This document shows positions 1 through 4,719 of a DNA stretch of 11,783 nucleotides, piece after piece. The DNA lies in assembly GCA_945937855.1 (NCBI GenBank), contig CAMEUC010000026.1, forward strand, positions 1 through 11,783, read 5' to 3'. The notes beneath the pieces are model-generated. The model saw only the letters and a list, made by a program, of their open reading frames with translations, had not been told where the DNA came from and made no database searches. Numbering within the stretch: position 1 is the stretch's first letter; each line of letters starts with the position of its first letter. Position numbers and translations under genes: made by a program. Origin of the DNA: an uncultured Clostridium sp. (GTDB lineage Bacteria; Bacillota; Clostridia; TANB77; CAG-508).

Positions 1-2
1 CT

Positions 3-233
3 CAACTACAAAAATTCAAAGTTTTTTGGCATAGTATTATGAGCCACTTTCATAAAAGAATTTGCTATGATAGAGATGACAATTATAAAATTGTTAGCGA
101 GGATTTACACAAAAACGGCATATTTACTGATGATGAAAACGAGATTGCTAACAATATCTATAAAAAAGTAAAATTACCAGATGACAGCAAAACAGAAAAA
201 AATAAAAAGAGAAACAATGATACAAGATTTTAA
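3..233 (+). CDS. C-terminal fragment of a possible MobV/Pre-type mobilisation protein (5' end outside window)
   Basis: The frame is open from the window edge, so only the last 76 residues are visible; the ATG at 39 is probably internal. The fragment begins QLQKFKVFWHSIMSHF, with an aromatic/basic helix, continues with an acidic stretch containing a DLHKNGIF segment, and ends in a Lys/Asn-rich polar tail. From memory, an aromatic-basic helix followed by a 'DLY.NGI' segment resembles the extreme C-termini of Clostridia plasmid mobilisation/recombination (MobV/Pre) proteins. No catalytic relaxase motif lies inside the window, so the assignment is inference. The next gene starts 18 nt after the stop with its own GGAGG, so the two are probably co-transcribed. 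If correct, the left end of the window is part of a mobilisable or integrated element. Confidence 0.45.
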   Translation, partial: QLQKFKVFWHSIMSHFHKRICYDRDDNYKIVSEDLHKNGIFTDDENEIANNIYKKVKLPDDSKTEKNKKRNNDTRF

Positions 234-251
234 TGTGGAGGTAATATAAAT

Positions 252-569
252 ATGGAAAATGAAAAAGTAAAATATTTGATAGAGATGATAAACAATATGG
301 ATATAAAAGATAAATTAAGATTAGCAATATGTATGAGTCAAGACAAATGGTCAGGTCTTATATATAATACAAAAGAATATTATGAAAAATTTGATAGCAT
401 ACTAAAAGATATAGATGAAGAATATAGAACAACACTTATAAATTTTGGAAAATATAAACTTGTAATGTTTGCAATGGCTAAACTTATGGAAATGGAAACA
501 ACCGAACAAAATAAAGTGGCATTTTATTTATTTAATACTATAAATTTGGAAAAACAAGTAAAATATTAG
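252..569 (+). CDS. Hypothetical 105-aa protein
   Basis: I do not recognise this protein. The start is well supported by GGAGG at 237-241, about 10 nt before the ATG. The product is predicted to be largely alpha-helical and soluble, rich in Lys, Glu, Ile and Met, with an N-terminal MENEKVKYLIEMINNM helix and a possible buried helix (KYKLVMFAMAKLMEME) in the C-terminal half. There is no signal peptide, membrane segment, metal site or recognisable helix-turn-helix. It follows the possible mobilisation gene in the same direction. Its stop lies 9 nt before the -35 box of the toxin-like locus, so it may be cargo of the same element. No function is proposed. Confidence 0.6.
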   Translation: MENEKVKYLIEMINNMDIKDKLRLAICMSQDKWSGLIYNTKEYYEKFDSILKDIDEEYRTTLINFGKYKLVMFAMAKLMEMETTEQNKVAFYLFNTINLEKQVKY

Positions 570-578
570 TTTTTTCGC

Positions 579-607
579 TTGAAAATAGCAAGTAAATGTT
601 ATATTAT
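579..607 (+). promoter_or_regulatory. Sigma-A promoter of the toxin-like mRNA (RNA I)
   Basis: TTGAAA (579-584), a 17-nt spacer and TATTAT (602-607). It lies between the stop of the preceding gene and the 31-aa ORF. Transcription would start near 614, giving a leader of about 45 nt. In that leader TCCTTTTC (614-621) can pair with GAAAGGA (638-644), which overlaps the AGGAGG ribosome binding site and could hide it. Confidence 0.6.
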
Positions 608-644
608 ATTTCTATCCTTTTCAAAGGAAATCTTTGCGAAAGGA

Positions 645-669
645 GGTGTTGTCTAGTATGAACGGATAC
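645..669 (+). repeat. Direct repeat copy a, over the toxin-like start codon
   Basis: This 25-nt segment runs from the last two bases of the ribosome binding site through codon 4 of the 31-aa ORF. It matches 834-856 with one T/C difference and a 2-nt gap (TA, the bases spanning the start codon). An RNA made leftward through 834-856 would therefore pair with this translation start; the single mismatch becomes a tolerated U-G pair. AGTAT (655-659) and ATACT (666-670) can form a small hairpin that exposes GAACGG in its loop. Confidence 0.75.
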
Positions 670-753
670 TTACTTATATGGATTCTACTTCAGAAAATTG
701 AAAAATTGGAAGAAGAATTGAATACATATAAGGACAACAAAAGTAAAAACTGA
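658..753 (+). CDS. Putative 31-aa type I toxin peptide
   Basis: The ORF begins at ATG 658 with AGGAGG at 641-646, an 11-nt spacing. The peptide starts MNGYLLIWILLQ, a short hydrophobic segment, and continues KIEKLEEELNTYKD, a charged helix with coiled-coil spacing, ending in a polar Lys/Asn tail. It has its own promoter (579-607) and intrinsic terminator (764-794). Size, a hydrophobic front with a charged tail, and an antisense RNA aimed at its start codon fit a type I toxin. However, the hydrophobic part is only about 9-10 residues, shorter than the membrane segment of Fst, and I see no Fst sequence similarity. It could instead be a small regulatory or leader peptide. The call rests on RNA architecture more than on the peptide. 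Confidence 0.6.
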   Translation: MNGYLLIWILLQKIEKLEEELNTYKDNKSKN

Positions 754-763
754 TTTATCAGTT

Positions 764-794
764 CAGAGCAGTCACTACCTGCTCTGTTTTATTT
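764..794 (+). terminator. Rho-independent terminator of RNA I
   Basis: CAGAGCAG (764-771) and CTGCTCTG (779-786) form a perfect 8-bp stem around the loop TCACTAC (772-778), followed by TTTTATTTTAT. It lies 10 nt after the peptide's stop codon. A second small hairpin, AACTGA/TCAGTT at 748-763, directly precedes it. Confidence 0.85.
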
Positions 795-802
795 TATGCA
801 AT

Positions 803-833
803 AAAAAAAGATATGTGTCACTACCACATATCT
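803..833 (-). terminator. Rho-independent terminator of RNA II (and of the XRE gene)
   Basis: On the minus strand AGATATGTG and CACATATCT form a 9-bp stem (825-833 and 809-817) around loop GTAGTGA, followed by a run of seven T (803-809 complement). The plus-strand loop, TCACTAC, is identical to the loop of the RNA I terminator, including its closing G-C pair. Confidence 0.85.
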
Positions 834-856
834 GGTGTTGCCTAGTGAACGGATAC
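834..856 (-). repeat. Direct repeat copy b, inside RNA II
   Basis: This is the second copy of the repeat at 645-669. The two bases TA are missing here, so the copy carries no ATG and cannot act as a start site. Transcribed leftward, it supplies the antisense sequence. Confidence 0.75.
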
Positions 857-876
857 CTTTCACTTAAGCTATTATT

Positions 877-905
877 AGTATAGCATTTTTTTTAATAATT
901 GTCAA
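877..905 (-). promoter_or_regulatory. Near-consensus sigma-A promoter of RNA II
   Basis: On the minus strand: TTGACA (905-900), a 17-nt spacer, TATACT (882-877). This is six of six and five of six consensus bases with ideal spacing, stronger than the RNA I promoter, as expected if the antitoxin RNA must be in excess. Predicted start is near 870. Confidence 0.85.
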
Positions 906-918
906 ACATTTTTCAAAT

Positions 919-1182
919 TTATTTTTTTCTGTACATATCTACTCTAACAGGTAATTTCTTAGCCATTTTTGCAGTTTCTTCGTCAAACAAAAGAATAGGT
1001 TTTATATTGAATGATTTTGCTATAAAATCTATATTCTTGCAAGTTAAATTAGCATTTCCTGTTTCTATAACACTGATGTAAGCCATTTTAAATTTAGTCT
1101 TATTTGCATATTGTTCTTGAGTTAGATGATTCTTGTATCTATACCATTTTGTATTAAGTCCAACTAATTCCATAGCAGTCAT
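919..1182 (-). CDS. XRE/Cro-C1-type helix-turn-helix regulator, 87 aa
   Basis: A small DNA-binding protein in which nearly the whole length is one HTH_3 domain (about residues 10-70). LTQEQYANKTKFKMAYISVIE forms helices 2 and 3 with the usual family 'LTQExLA...S.IE.G' pattern, and the following NLTCKNIDFIAKSFNI matches helices 4-5 ('l..la.al.v'). The ribosome binding site AAGGAG sits 9 nt before the ATG at 1182; a second in-frame ATG at codon 4 is also possible. There is no metalloprotease or sensor domain, so it is a stand-alone regulator. It reads leftward, opposite to the membrane-protein operon at 1381, and its transcript would run into RNA II. Target sites are unknown; the 200-bp AT-rich divergent region is the likely place. 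Confidence 0.85.
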   Translation of the reverse strand: MTAMELVGLNTKWYRYKNHLTQEQYANKTKFKMAYISVIETGNANLTCKNIDFIAKSFNIKPILLFDEETAKMAKKLPVRVDMYRKK

Positions 1183-1235
1183 AGGTGCTTTCTCCTTTTG
1201 TTTAATTTAATAATATAAAAATTATTTATATATAA

Positions 1236-1264
1236 ATTATAAAGTTAAAATATAAATAACTTAA
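1236..1264 (-). promoter_or_regulatory. Candidate promoter of the XRE gene
   Basis: Minus strand: TTAAGT (1264-1259), 17-nt spacer, perfect TATAAT (1241-1236). The -35 box is weak (three of six). An alternative -35, TTGACA at 1317-1312, overlaps the -35 of the divergent operon but lacks a good -10 at the right distance. The 10-bp palindrome AGATATATCT (1283-1292) lies between them and could be an operator. Confidence 0.35.
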
Positions 1265-1310
1265 CATCATTAAAACTTGTTAAGATATATCTAAAAAAAT
1301 AGAAAAAGTA

Positions 1311-1339
1311 TTGTCAAAAAAAATCGCTTATGGTAAGAT
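1311..1339 (+). promoter_or_regulatory. Promoter of the three-gene membrane-protein operon
   Basis: TTGTCA (1311-1316), 17-nt spacer, TAAGAT (1334-1339), with an extended -10 TG at 1331-1332. Predicted start is near 1346, shortly before the GAGGAGGTGG ribosome binding site at 1367-1376. Confidence 0.55.
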
Positions 1340-1380
1340 ATTGTTAAATAATATTATTATACAAAAGAGGAGGTGGAAAG

Positions 1381-1944
1381 ATGGAAAATAAAGAAATGGT
1401 TTCTGCTGGAAAAATGTCACAGCATTTAATGGGAAATTGGCTATTATGGGGATTGTTATTTGGATTTATATATTCATTTGTTTTTGCTTTAATAACCAAT
1501 TCTATGGAATCACTTGTTTTAAAAGCTATAATTGCAGTTATAGCACAAGGAATTATAGCTATAATTGTATGGAAATTAAGTACATCTTCATCATTCAAGA
1601 AAAGAACAATATCTTATAATGATGTACCAACTGTAATGAAAAATTTAATTATATTTACTTTAGTAATTTGTATTTTGACTGGTATTTATAATATTGCTTC
1701 TGTTAATTCTTCAATGGACGAAGCAATTAATTCTGATTACAAACTTAAATTTAGTGAAAGTATGATGTCAAGAATATATAGTGATGAACAAATGGCTGAA
1801 TATAATAAAGAAAAAGAAAAAGCTATAGCAGAGGCAAAAAGCAAAGCAAATATGTATTTGGTTATATTAGAAGTAGGGCTAACAGCTGTTTATTTAGCTG
1901 TATTACCATTAGAAAAAAAAGAAATTTTAAAATATGTTAGTTAG
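1381..1944 (+). CDS. Four-TM membrane protein of unknown function, 187 aa
   Basis: First gene of a three-gene plus-strand operon, with a strong GAGGAGGTGG just upstream of its ATG. Four hydrophobic segments are visible, at about residues 18-37, 44-65, 87-107 and 157-176. They form two hairpins separated by a soluble stretch (about 108-156) that is a charged, Glu/Lys/Ala-rich helix (EQMAEYNKEKEKAIAEAKSK). The C-terminus is short and cytosolic-looking. I do not recognise the family. The gene ends 12 nt before the next start, so translation is probably linked. A membrane role shared with the next two products is likely from context only. Confidence 0.7.
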   Translation: MENKEMVSAGKMSQHLMGNWLLWGLLFGFIYSFVFALITNSMESLVLKAIIAVIAQGIIAIIVWKLSTSSSFKKRTISYNDVPTVMKNLIIFTLVICILTGIYNIASVNSSMDEAINSDYKLKFSESMMSRIYSDEQMAEYNKEKEKAIAEAKSKANMYLVILEVGLTAVYLAVLPLEKKEILKYVS

Positions 1945-1956
1945 GAGATTAAAAAT

Positions 1957-2232
1957 ATGAATGTAATTACAATAATTATTTGGATAGCACTTGGTATAAT
2001 ATGTGCAGTTATTCATAAAAATAAAGGATATTCACCTATTGCAGGTTTTTGTTGGGGATTTTTCCTTTCAATAATAGGTTTAATAGTTGTTCTATTGGAA
2101 AAAGATAAAGCAGAACATGATGCAGAAATGACAGAGAAAAAAGGATTATCTATGGGACAATGGCTTGCTATATTTTTAGGAGTAGGCATAGTTGGAATTA
2201 TAATATTCTTCGTTGTCCTAAGTAATTTATAA
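1957..2232 (+). CDS. Small three-TM membrane protein, 91 aa
   Basis: Second gene of the operon, preceded by TTAGGAG 8-10 nt before the ATG. Hydrophobic segments lie at about residues 4-20, 25-46 and 68-89. The first two enclose HKNKGYSPIAGFCWGF, a pattern ('a..KGrs..g.f..Gf..g..GliivLl..dk') that recurs in many small bacterial membrane proteins annotated only as hypothetical. A polar stretch (residues 47-65) rich in Lys, Glu and Asp connects to the third segment. No catalytic residues are apparent. Function unknown. Confidence 0.7.
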   Translation: MNVITIIIWIALGIICAVIHKNKGYSPIAGFCWGFFLSIIGLIVVLLEKDKAEHDAEMTEKKGLSMGQWLAIFLGVGIVGIIIFFVVLSNL

Positions 2233-2251
2233 AATTGGAGGTATATAAGAT

Positions 2252-2647
2252 ATGAACAAAACTGTGAAAATTATTTTAATAGTAATTATAGCAATAGCTA
2301 TTATATTCGGTTTAATAAAATGGGTTATTTTACCTATGACAATTCAAAAACAAGCTAAAGATGCTATTGAAAGTGTAGATTTGAATTCTGCTGAAATAAA
2401 CGCTTTTAATGCACAATTTACTGCATATGAAGGTACTCAAAAAGGAAGCACTATTAAAGCATTAGTCCAAATGGTTTCAATGAATAATAGTACTAGTGAT
2501 AAATTGGTAGCAATAAAATTTAATGGTACAACATATTCAAGTACTAATGTTTCATCTGTTTCGAGTTTAATTACTACATCAAATACATATAATGTTACAT
2601 TAAAGTATGATAGCAAAGGGTATGTAGAAACAATATCAATAAACTAA
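2252..2647 (+). CDS. Membrane-anchored extracellular small protein, 131 aa
   Basis: Third gene of the operon, with ribosome binding site TTGGAGG 11 nt before the ATG. An N-terminal Lys followed by one hydrophobic anchor (residues 6-30) has no lipobox Cys, so it is probably an uncleaved signal anchor. The outside part starts with a helix containing SAEINAFNAQFTAYEGTQKG, then a Ser/Thr/Asn-rich part likely to form beta strands (YNVTLKYDSKGYVETISIN at the end). The 'FN..F..YeGtqkG..vkaLv..v' pattern is one I associate from memory with short, often multi-copy, unnamed proteins of gut Clostridia; that is not verified here. No function is known. Confidence 0.65.
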   Translation: MNKTVKIILIVIIAIAIIFGLIKWVILPMTIQKQAKDAIESVDLNSAEINAFNAQFTAYEGTQKGSTIKALVQMVSMNNSTSDKLVAIKFNGTTYSSTNVSSVSSLITTSNTYNVTLKYDSKGYVETISIN

Positions 2648-2683
2648 TTATTCTAAATAATTTGAAATTTTTTTTTATTTGTA

Positions 2684-2711
2684 TTGTATTTTACAGAAAT
2701 TATATTATAAT
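2684..2711 (+). promoter_or_regulatory. Candidate promoter of a structured RNA
   Basis: TTGTAT (2684-2689), 16-nt spacer, perfect TATAAT (2706-2711). Start near 2718 would fall exactly at the first hairpin of the downstream structured region. The -35 box is weak. Confidence 0.4.
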
Positions 2712-2717
2712 TTTATT

Positions 2718-2890
2718 AACTTGATTGATTTTAATATCAATCGTCAAGAGAGCTAACGAGTTGTAAATATCTACGTCGTTGGCACCAAAATATAGCAATT
2801 TTCTCGAGTTTTTAACAGAACTCGTAAGAATTCTAAAATGGTTTAAACCCAGTACTCAAATTACTTTGAATACTAGGTTTTCTTTTTTCT
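2718..2890 (+). ncRNA. Candidate structured non-coding RNA of unknown class, about 170 nt
   Basis: No plausible ORF lies in this stretch, yet it holds four consecutive hairpins. Hairpin 1 is CTTGATTGAT (2720-2729) with ATCAA (2736-2740) and TCAAG (2744-2748), with a 3-nt bulge. Hairpin 2 is GCTAACGA (2752-2759) with TCGTTGGC (2776-2783), including a T-G pair and an inner GTA/TAC. Hairpin 3 is CGAGTT (2805-2810) with AACTCG (2819-2824). Hairpin 4 is the terminator. A candidate promoter sits just upstream. It could equally be a long structured 3' end of the membrane-protein operon. I cannot match it to a known riboswitch or RNA family. Confidence 0.45.
2845..2887 (+). terminator. Rho-independent terminator
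   Basis: AAACC-AGTA-TCAAA (2845-2860) pairs with TTTGA-TACT-GGTTT (2865-2880), a 15-bp arm with two C/A mismatches and loop TTAC, followed by TCTTTTTT. It ends either the candidate RNA or the operon that starts at 1381. Confidence 0.75.
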
Positions 2891-3019
2891 AAACTTTTAA
2901 CAAGTTCCAATAATATGTGTAAAAATGTTAGAAAACGATGTTAAGAAAAATCTTATTTAAATAATTGATACCACTTACTTTCATAAAATTCATGGTTTGG
3001 AAAGGAAAAGTTATGGAAT

Positions 3020-3201
3020 TTATCCCTTCTTAATATTCTCCTTACTTTTATCTCCACTTTTTTCGTTATATACTGCTATAAATGTCGATATGATTGATAC
3101 ACAATTTGAAATGATTCCTGCTATTGAAAATACTAAGCAATCAATGATATTACAAATGCTACAAAACCAACTATTTGTAATATTAGACAAACTATATTCA
3201 T
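3020..3201 (-). pseudogene. Possible small membrane-protein gene, frame broken
   Basis: An ATG at 3201 overlaps the stop of the gene at 3198 (ATGA), so it could be translationally coupled. It encodes a 22-residue hydrophobic peptide, MNIVCLILQIVGFVAFVISL-IA, then stops at 3133. In another frame the sequence continues with a second hydrophobic segment (VFSIAGIISNCVSIISTFIA) and a hydrophilic tail (VYNEKSGDKSKENIKKG) to a stop at 3020. Joined, they would make a two-TM protein of about 60 aa. No CGG codon sits at this break, unlike the frameshifts in the flavoprotein and YigZ genes. AT-rich DNA easily gives hydrophobic frames, so this is weak. Confidence 0.25.
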
Positions 3202-3461
3202 TTAACTTTTTTCTCCCATATTTTTCTAATATATCTTAATGATAATGTTGATAGTGTAAAACCAATAACAGGAACTAATGAACTTAAAAGTATATTATCG
3301 TAATTTCTAACCATATAAGAATATATAACTACAACGATATATGTTAATACACAGATACATAATTTTCTTGTCCAACTTGTTTCCCATTTTTTATCTAACT
3401 CAACTCTTTTATTTCTATCTTTTATACTTTCTATTTCTTTTTTTAAATCCTCAATTTCCAT
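3198..3461 (-). CDS. Small coiled-coil/two-TM membrane protein, 87 aa
   Basis: Residues 1-25 form a charged helix (EIEDLKKEIESIKDRNKRVE). The segment LDKKWETSWTRKL leads into two membrane helices (about 32-50 and 57-77), followed by a basic C-terminus (RYIRKIWEKKVK). The 'ELdK.WETSWtRk......Tyivv......' pattern with 'P..GF.lStLsl' in the second helix belongs to a widespread family of short Bacillota membrane proteins that, as far as I know, has no assigned function. The ribosome binding site AGGAGG (minus strand of 3467-3472) is strong. It has its own extended -10 promoter and appears monocistronic, unless the degenerate small ORF overlapping its stop is real. Confidence 0.75.
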   Translation of the reverse strand: MEIEDLKKEIESIKDRNKRVELDKKWETSWTRKLCICVLTYIVVVIYSYMVRNYDNILLSSLVPVIGFTLSTLSLRYIRKIWEKKVK

Positions 3462-3485
3462 ATATTCCTCCTTCTAAGCAATTTG

Positions 3486-3494
3486 ATTATACCA
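3486..3494 (-). promoter_or_regulatory. Extended -10 promoter of the 87-aa membrane protein gene
   Basis: Minus strand TGG-TATAAT (3494-3486): perfect -10 with an extended TG. No good -35 is seen at 17 nt. The predicted leader is under 20 nt. Confidence 0.5.
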
Positions 3495-3785
3495 TAAATT
3501 TACAGAAAAATACATAATCATTCAAATATCACTTTGCCTTTCTTGGTACTCGTATTGGCTTTATTTTTTTCATTGGGTTTACCTTAATAATAAAAAACCC
3601 CCAATTTTTATTGTTATTATTTCAATGAATATAATAACCAATAAATCTTGGAAGTTTATTGCATTACGAAAAAATGGTTTATTGCATTAGTTTCTATTTT
3701 TTCACAAAATCCATTGCACTTTTTATGCAATTTATCGCAATAGTTTTTTTATAAGTACCGCTTCATGTAAGGTTTTTCGTAAAGC
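3495..3785. other. Intergenic region with ATTGCA-type repeats, no gene seen
   Basis: No ORF with a ribosome binding site is visible on either strand. AATAATAAAAA (3587-3597) and a TTTTTATT-containing arm beyond CCCCC form an AT-rich inverted repeat. From 3655 to 3742 the hexamer ATTGCA or its inverse occurs repeatedly: TTTATTGCATTA twice (3655, 3678), an ATTGCA/TGCAAT hairpin (3713-3731), and a diverged GCAATA. The stretch lies downstream of spo0A and may hold its transcript end, but no stem followed by a T-run is present on the minus strand. Confidence 0.5.
3655..3689. repeat. Two 12-bp direct repeats, TTTATTGCATTA
   Basis: Copies at 3655-3666 and 3678-3689, spaced 23 bp start to start (about two helical turns). 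They could be a protein-binding site or leftover of a duplication. Confidence 0.4.
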
Positions 3786-4604
3786 TTATGCTGTTTTTAG
3801 TTCTAGTCTTAATTTGTCTGCTATCATCGCAATGAATTCTGAATTTGTTGGTTTTCCTTTTGCTGCTGATATTGTATAACCAAATATTGACTCTACTGCA
3901 TCTTGTTGACCTCTACTCCATGCCACTTCTATTGCATGACGTATTGCTCTCTCAACTCTTGATGGTGTTGTTTTGAATTTTCTTGCTATTTCTGGATATA
4001 GTTGTTTTGTTATTTGATTTATCACATCTATATCTTTTATTACCATTATTATTGCTTCTCTTAAATATTGGTAACCTTTTATATGAGCTGGAACTCCTAA
4101 TTCATGTATAATATTTGTTACTAATGCTTCTAAAACTTCTTCATCTTTTTTATTATTTTCTGAAATATCTATATAAGGTACTTTTACTTCTCTATTACTA
4201 TAACAATTTTGTGCAGTTGTTGGTTTATAATTTTTTATTTCTTTTATTCTTTTTATTAATACTTCTATATCAAATGGTTTTACTACATAATACTCAGCCC
4301 CTAATGCTATTGCTGTTTGCGTTATCTTAGCTTGTCCTACTGCTGATAGCATTATACACATTGGTTTTTTATCTATATTAGATGAATTTATGTATTCTAA
4401 TACTCCTATTCCATCTAAATATGGCATAATTACATCTAAAAGCAATACATCTGGCTGTGCATTTACCACCATATCACATGCTTCTTTACCATTTTTAGCT
4501 ATTCCTATTACTTCCATATCCTCCTCTTTCTCTAAATATTTAACCAAAGTCATCGCGAAATCTGCATTATCATCTGCAATCAAAATTGTCGTTTTCTCTT
4601 TCAC
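3786..4604 (-). CDS. spo0A: Spo0A, master response regulator of sporulation
   Basis: At 272 aa it has the usual family length (about 267 in Bacillus subtilis). The receiver domain (about 5-125) has acidic pocket D11-D12, phosphoacceptor D57 in PDVLLLD, S87 and K109 (VVKPFD). After a variable linker (126-155) comes the Spo0A-specific DNA-binding domain (about 157-270), including TPSRVERAIRHAIEVAW, the recognition-helix signature. When phosphorylated it binds 0A boxes and switches cells from growth to sporulation; in many Clostridia it also controls solvent or toxin genes (family knowledge). The ribosome binding site AGGAGG lies upstream of the ATG. spoIVB, often adjacent in Clostridia and bacilli, is absent; YigZ takes its place. 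The sequence looks intact and functional. Confidence 0.97.
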   Translation of the reverse strand: MKEKTTILIADDNADFAMTLVKYLEKEEDMEVIGIAKNGKEACDMVVNAQPDVLLLDVIMPYLDGIGVLEYINSSNIDKKPMCIMLSAVGQAKITQTAIALGAEYYVVKPFDIEVLIKRIKEIKNYKPTTAQNCYSNREVKVPYIDISENNKKDEEVLEALVTNIIHELGVPAHIKGYQYLREAIIMVIKDIDVINQITKQLYPEIARKFKTTPSRVERAIRHAIEVAWSRGQQDAVESIFGYTISAAKGKPTNSEFIAMIADKLRLELKTA

Positions 4605-4650
4605 TTCAATACCTCCTAAATTTTAAAATTGTAAAAAATTTACATTTCGA

Positions 4651-4679
4651 ATTATAATATTATTTTCATCTAAATGCAA
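4651..4679 (-). promoter_or_regulatory. Promoter of spo0A
   Basis: Minus strand: TTGCAT (4679-4674), 17-nt spacer, perfect TATAAT (4656-4651), about 50 nt before the ATG. A TTCGAA palindrome (4646-4651) partly overlaps the -10; its TTTCGAA is one base away from the core 0A box TGTCGAA, so autoregulation is possible but weakly supported. Confidence 0.55.
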
Positions 4680-4719
4680 TACTTTTCTGGAAATTTTTTC
4701 TAATTTTGCTTGTAAGTAT

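Larger units (their letters stand above)
801..870 (-). ncRNA. Antisense antitoxin-like RNA (RNA II), about 70 nt
   Basis: It is predicted from a promoter at 877-905 to a terminator at 803-833. The 5' part folds as AGUGAA/UUCACU (minus strand of 859-864 and 844-849), with loop AGGUAUCCG, which can pair with the CGGAUAC of the 31-aa ORF's codons 2-4. The middle (complement of 834-856) is antisense to the ORF's translation start. The 3' terminator loop reads GUAGUGA, the exact complement of the RNA I terminator loop. RNA II thus has two contact points with RNA I although the two genes do not overlap. The length is close to RNA II of the pAD1 par locus (known family fact). It also forms the downstream region of the XRE gene. 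Confidence 0.7.

Noticed and set aside
658..753. Assignment of the 31-aa peptide as Fst itself
   Set aside because: Only the RNA layout resembles the par locus; the peptide lacks the longer hydrophobic segment and sequence of Fst.
2997..3239. Plus-strand frame of 80 codons starting at TTG
   Set aside because: No ribosome binding site, overlaps the better supported minus-strand gene at 3198-3461, and its hydrophobicity is what AT-rich antisense frames give.
3655..3742. CRISPR-like array
   Set aside because: Only two 12-bp repeats with an 11-bp spacer; far too short, and no cas genes are present.
4645..4651. 0A box in the spo0A promoter
   Set aside because: TTTCGAA differs by one base from the core TGTCGAA and is a simple palindrome; too weak to list as a site.
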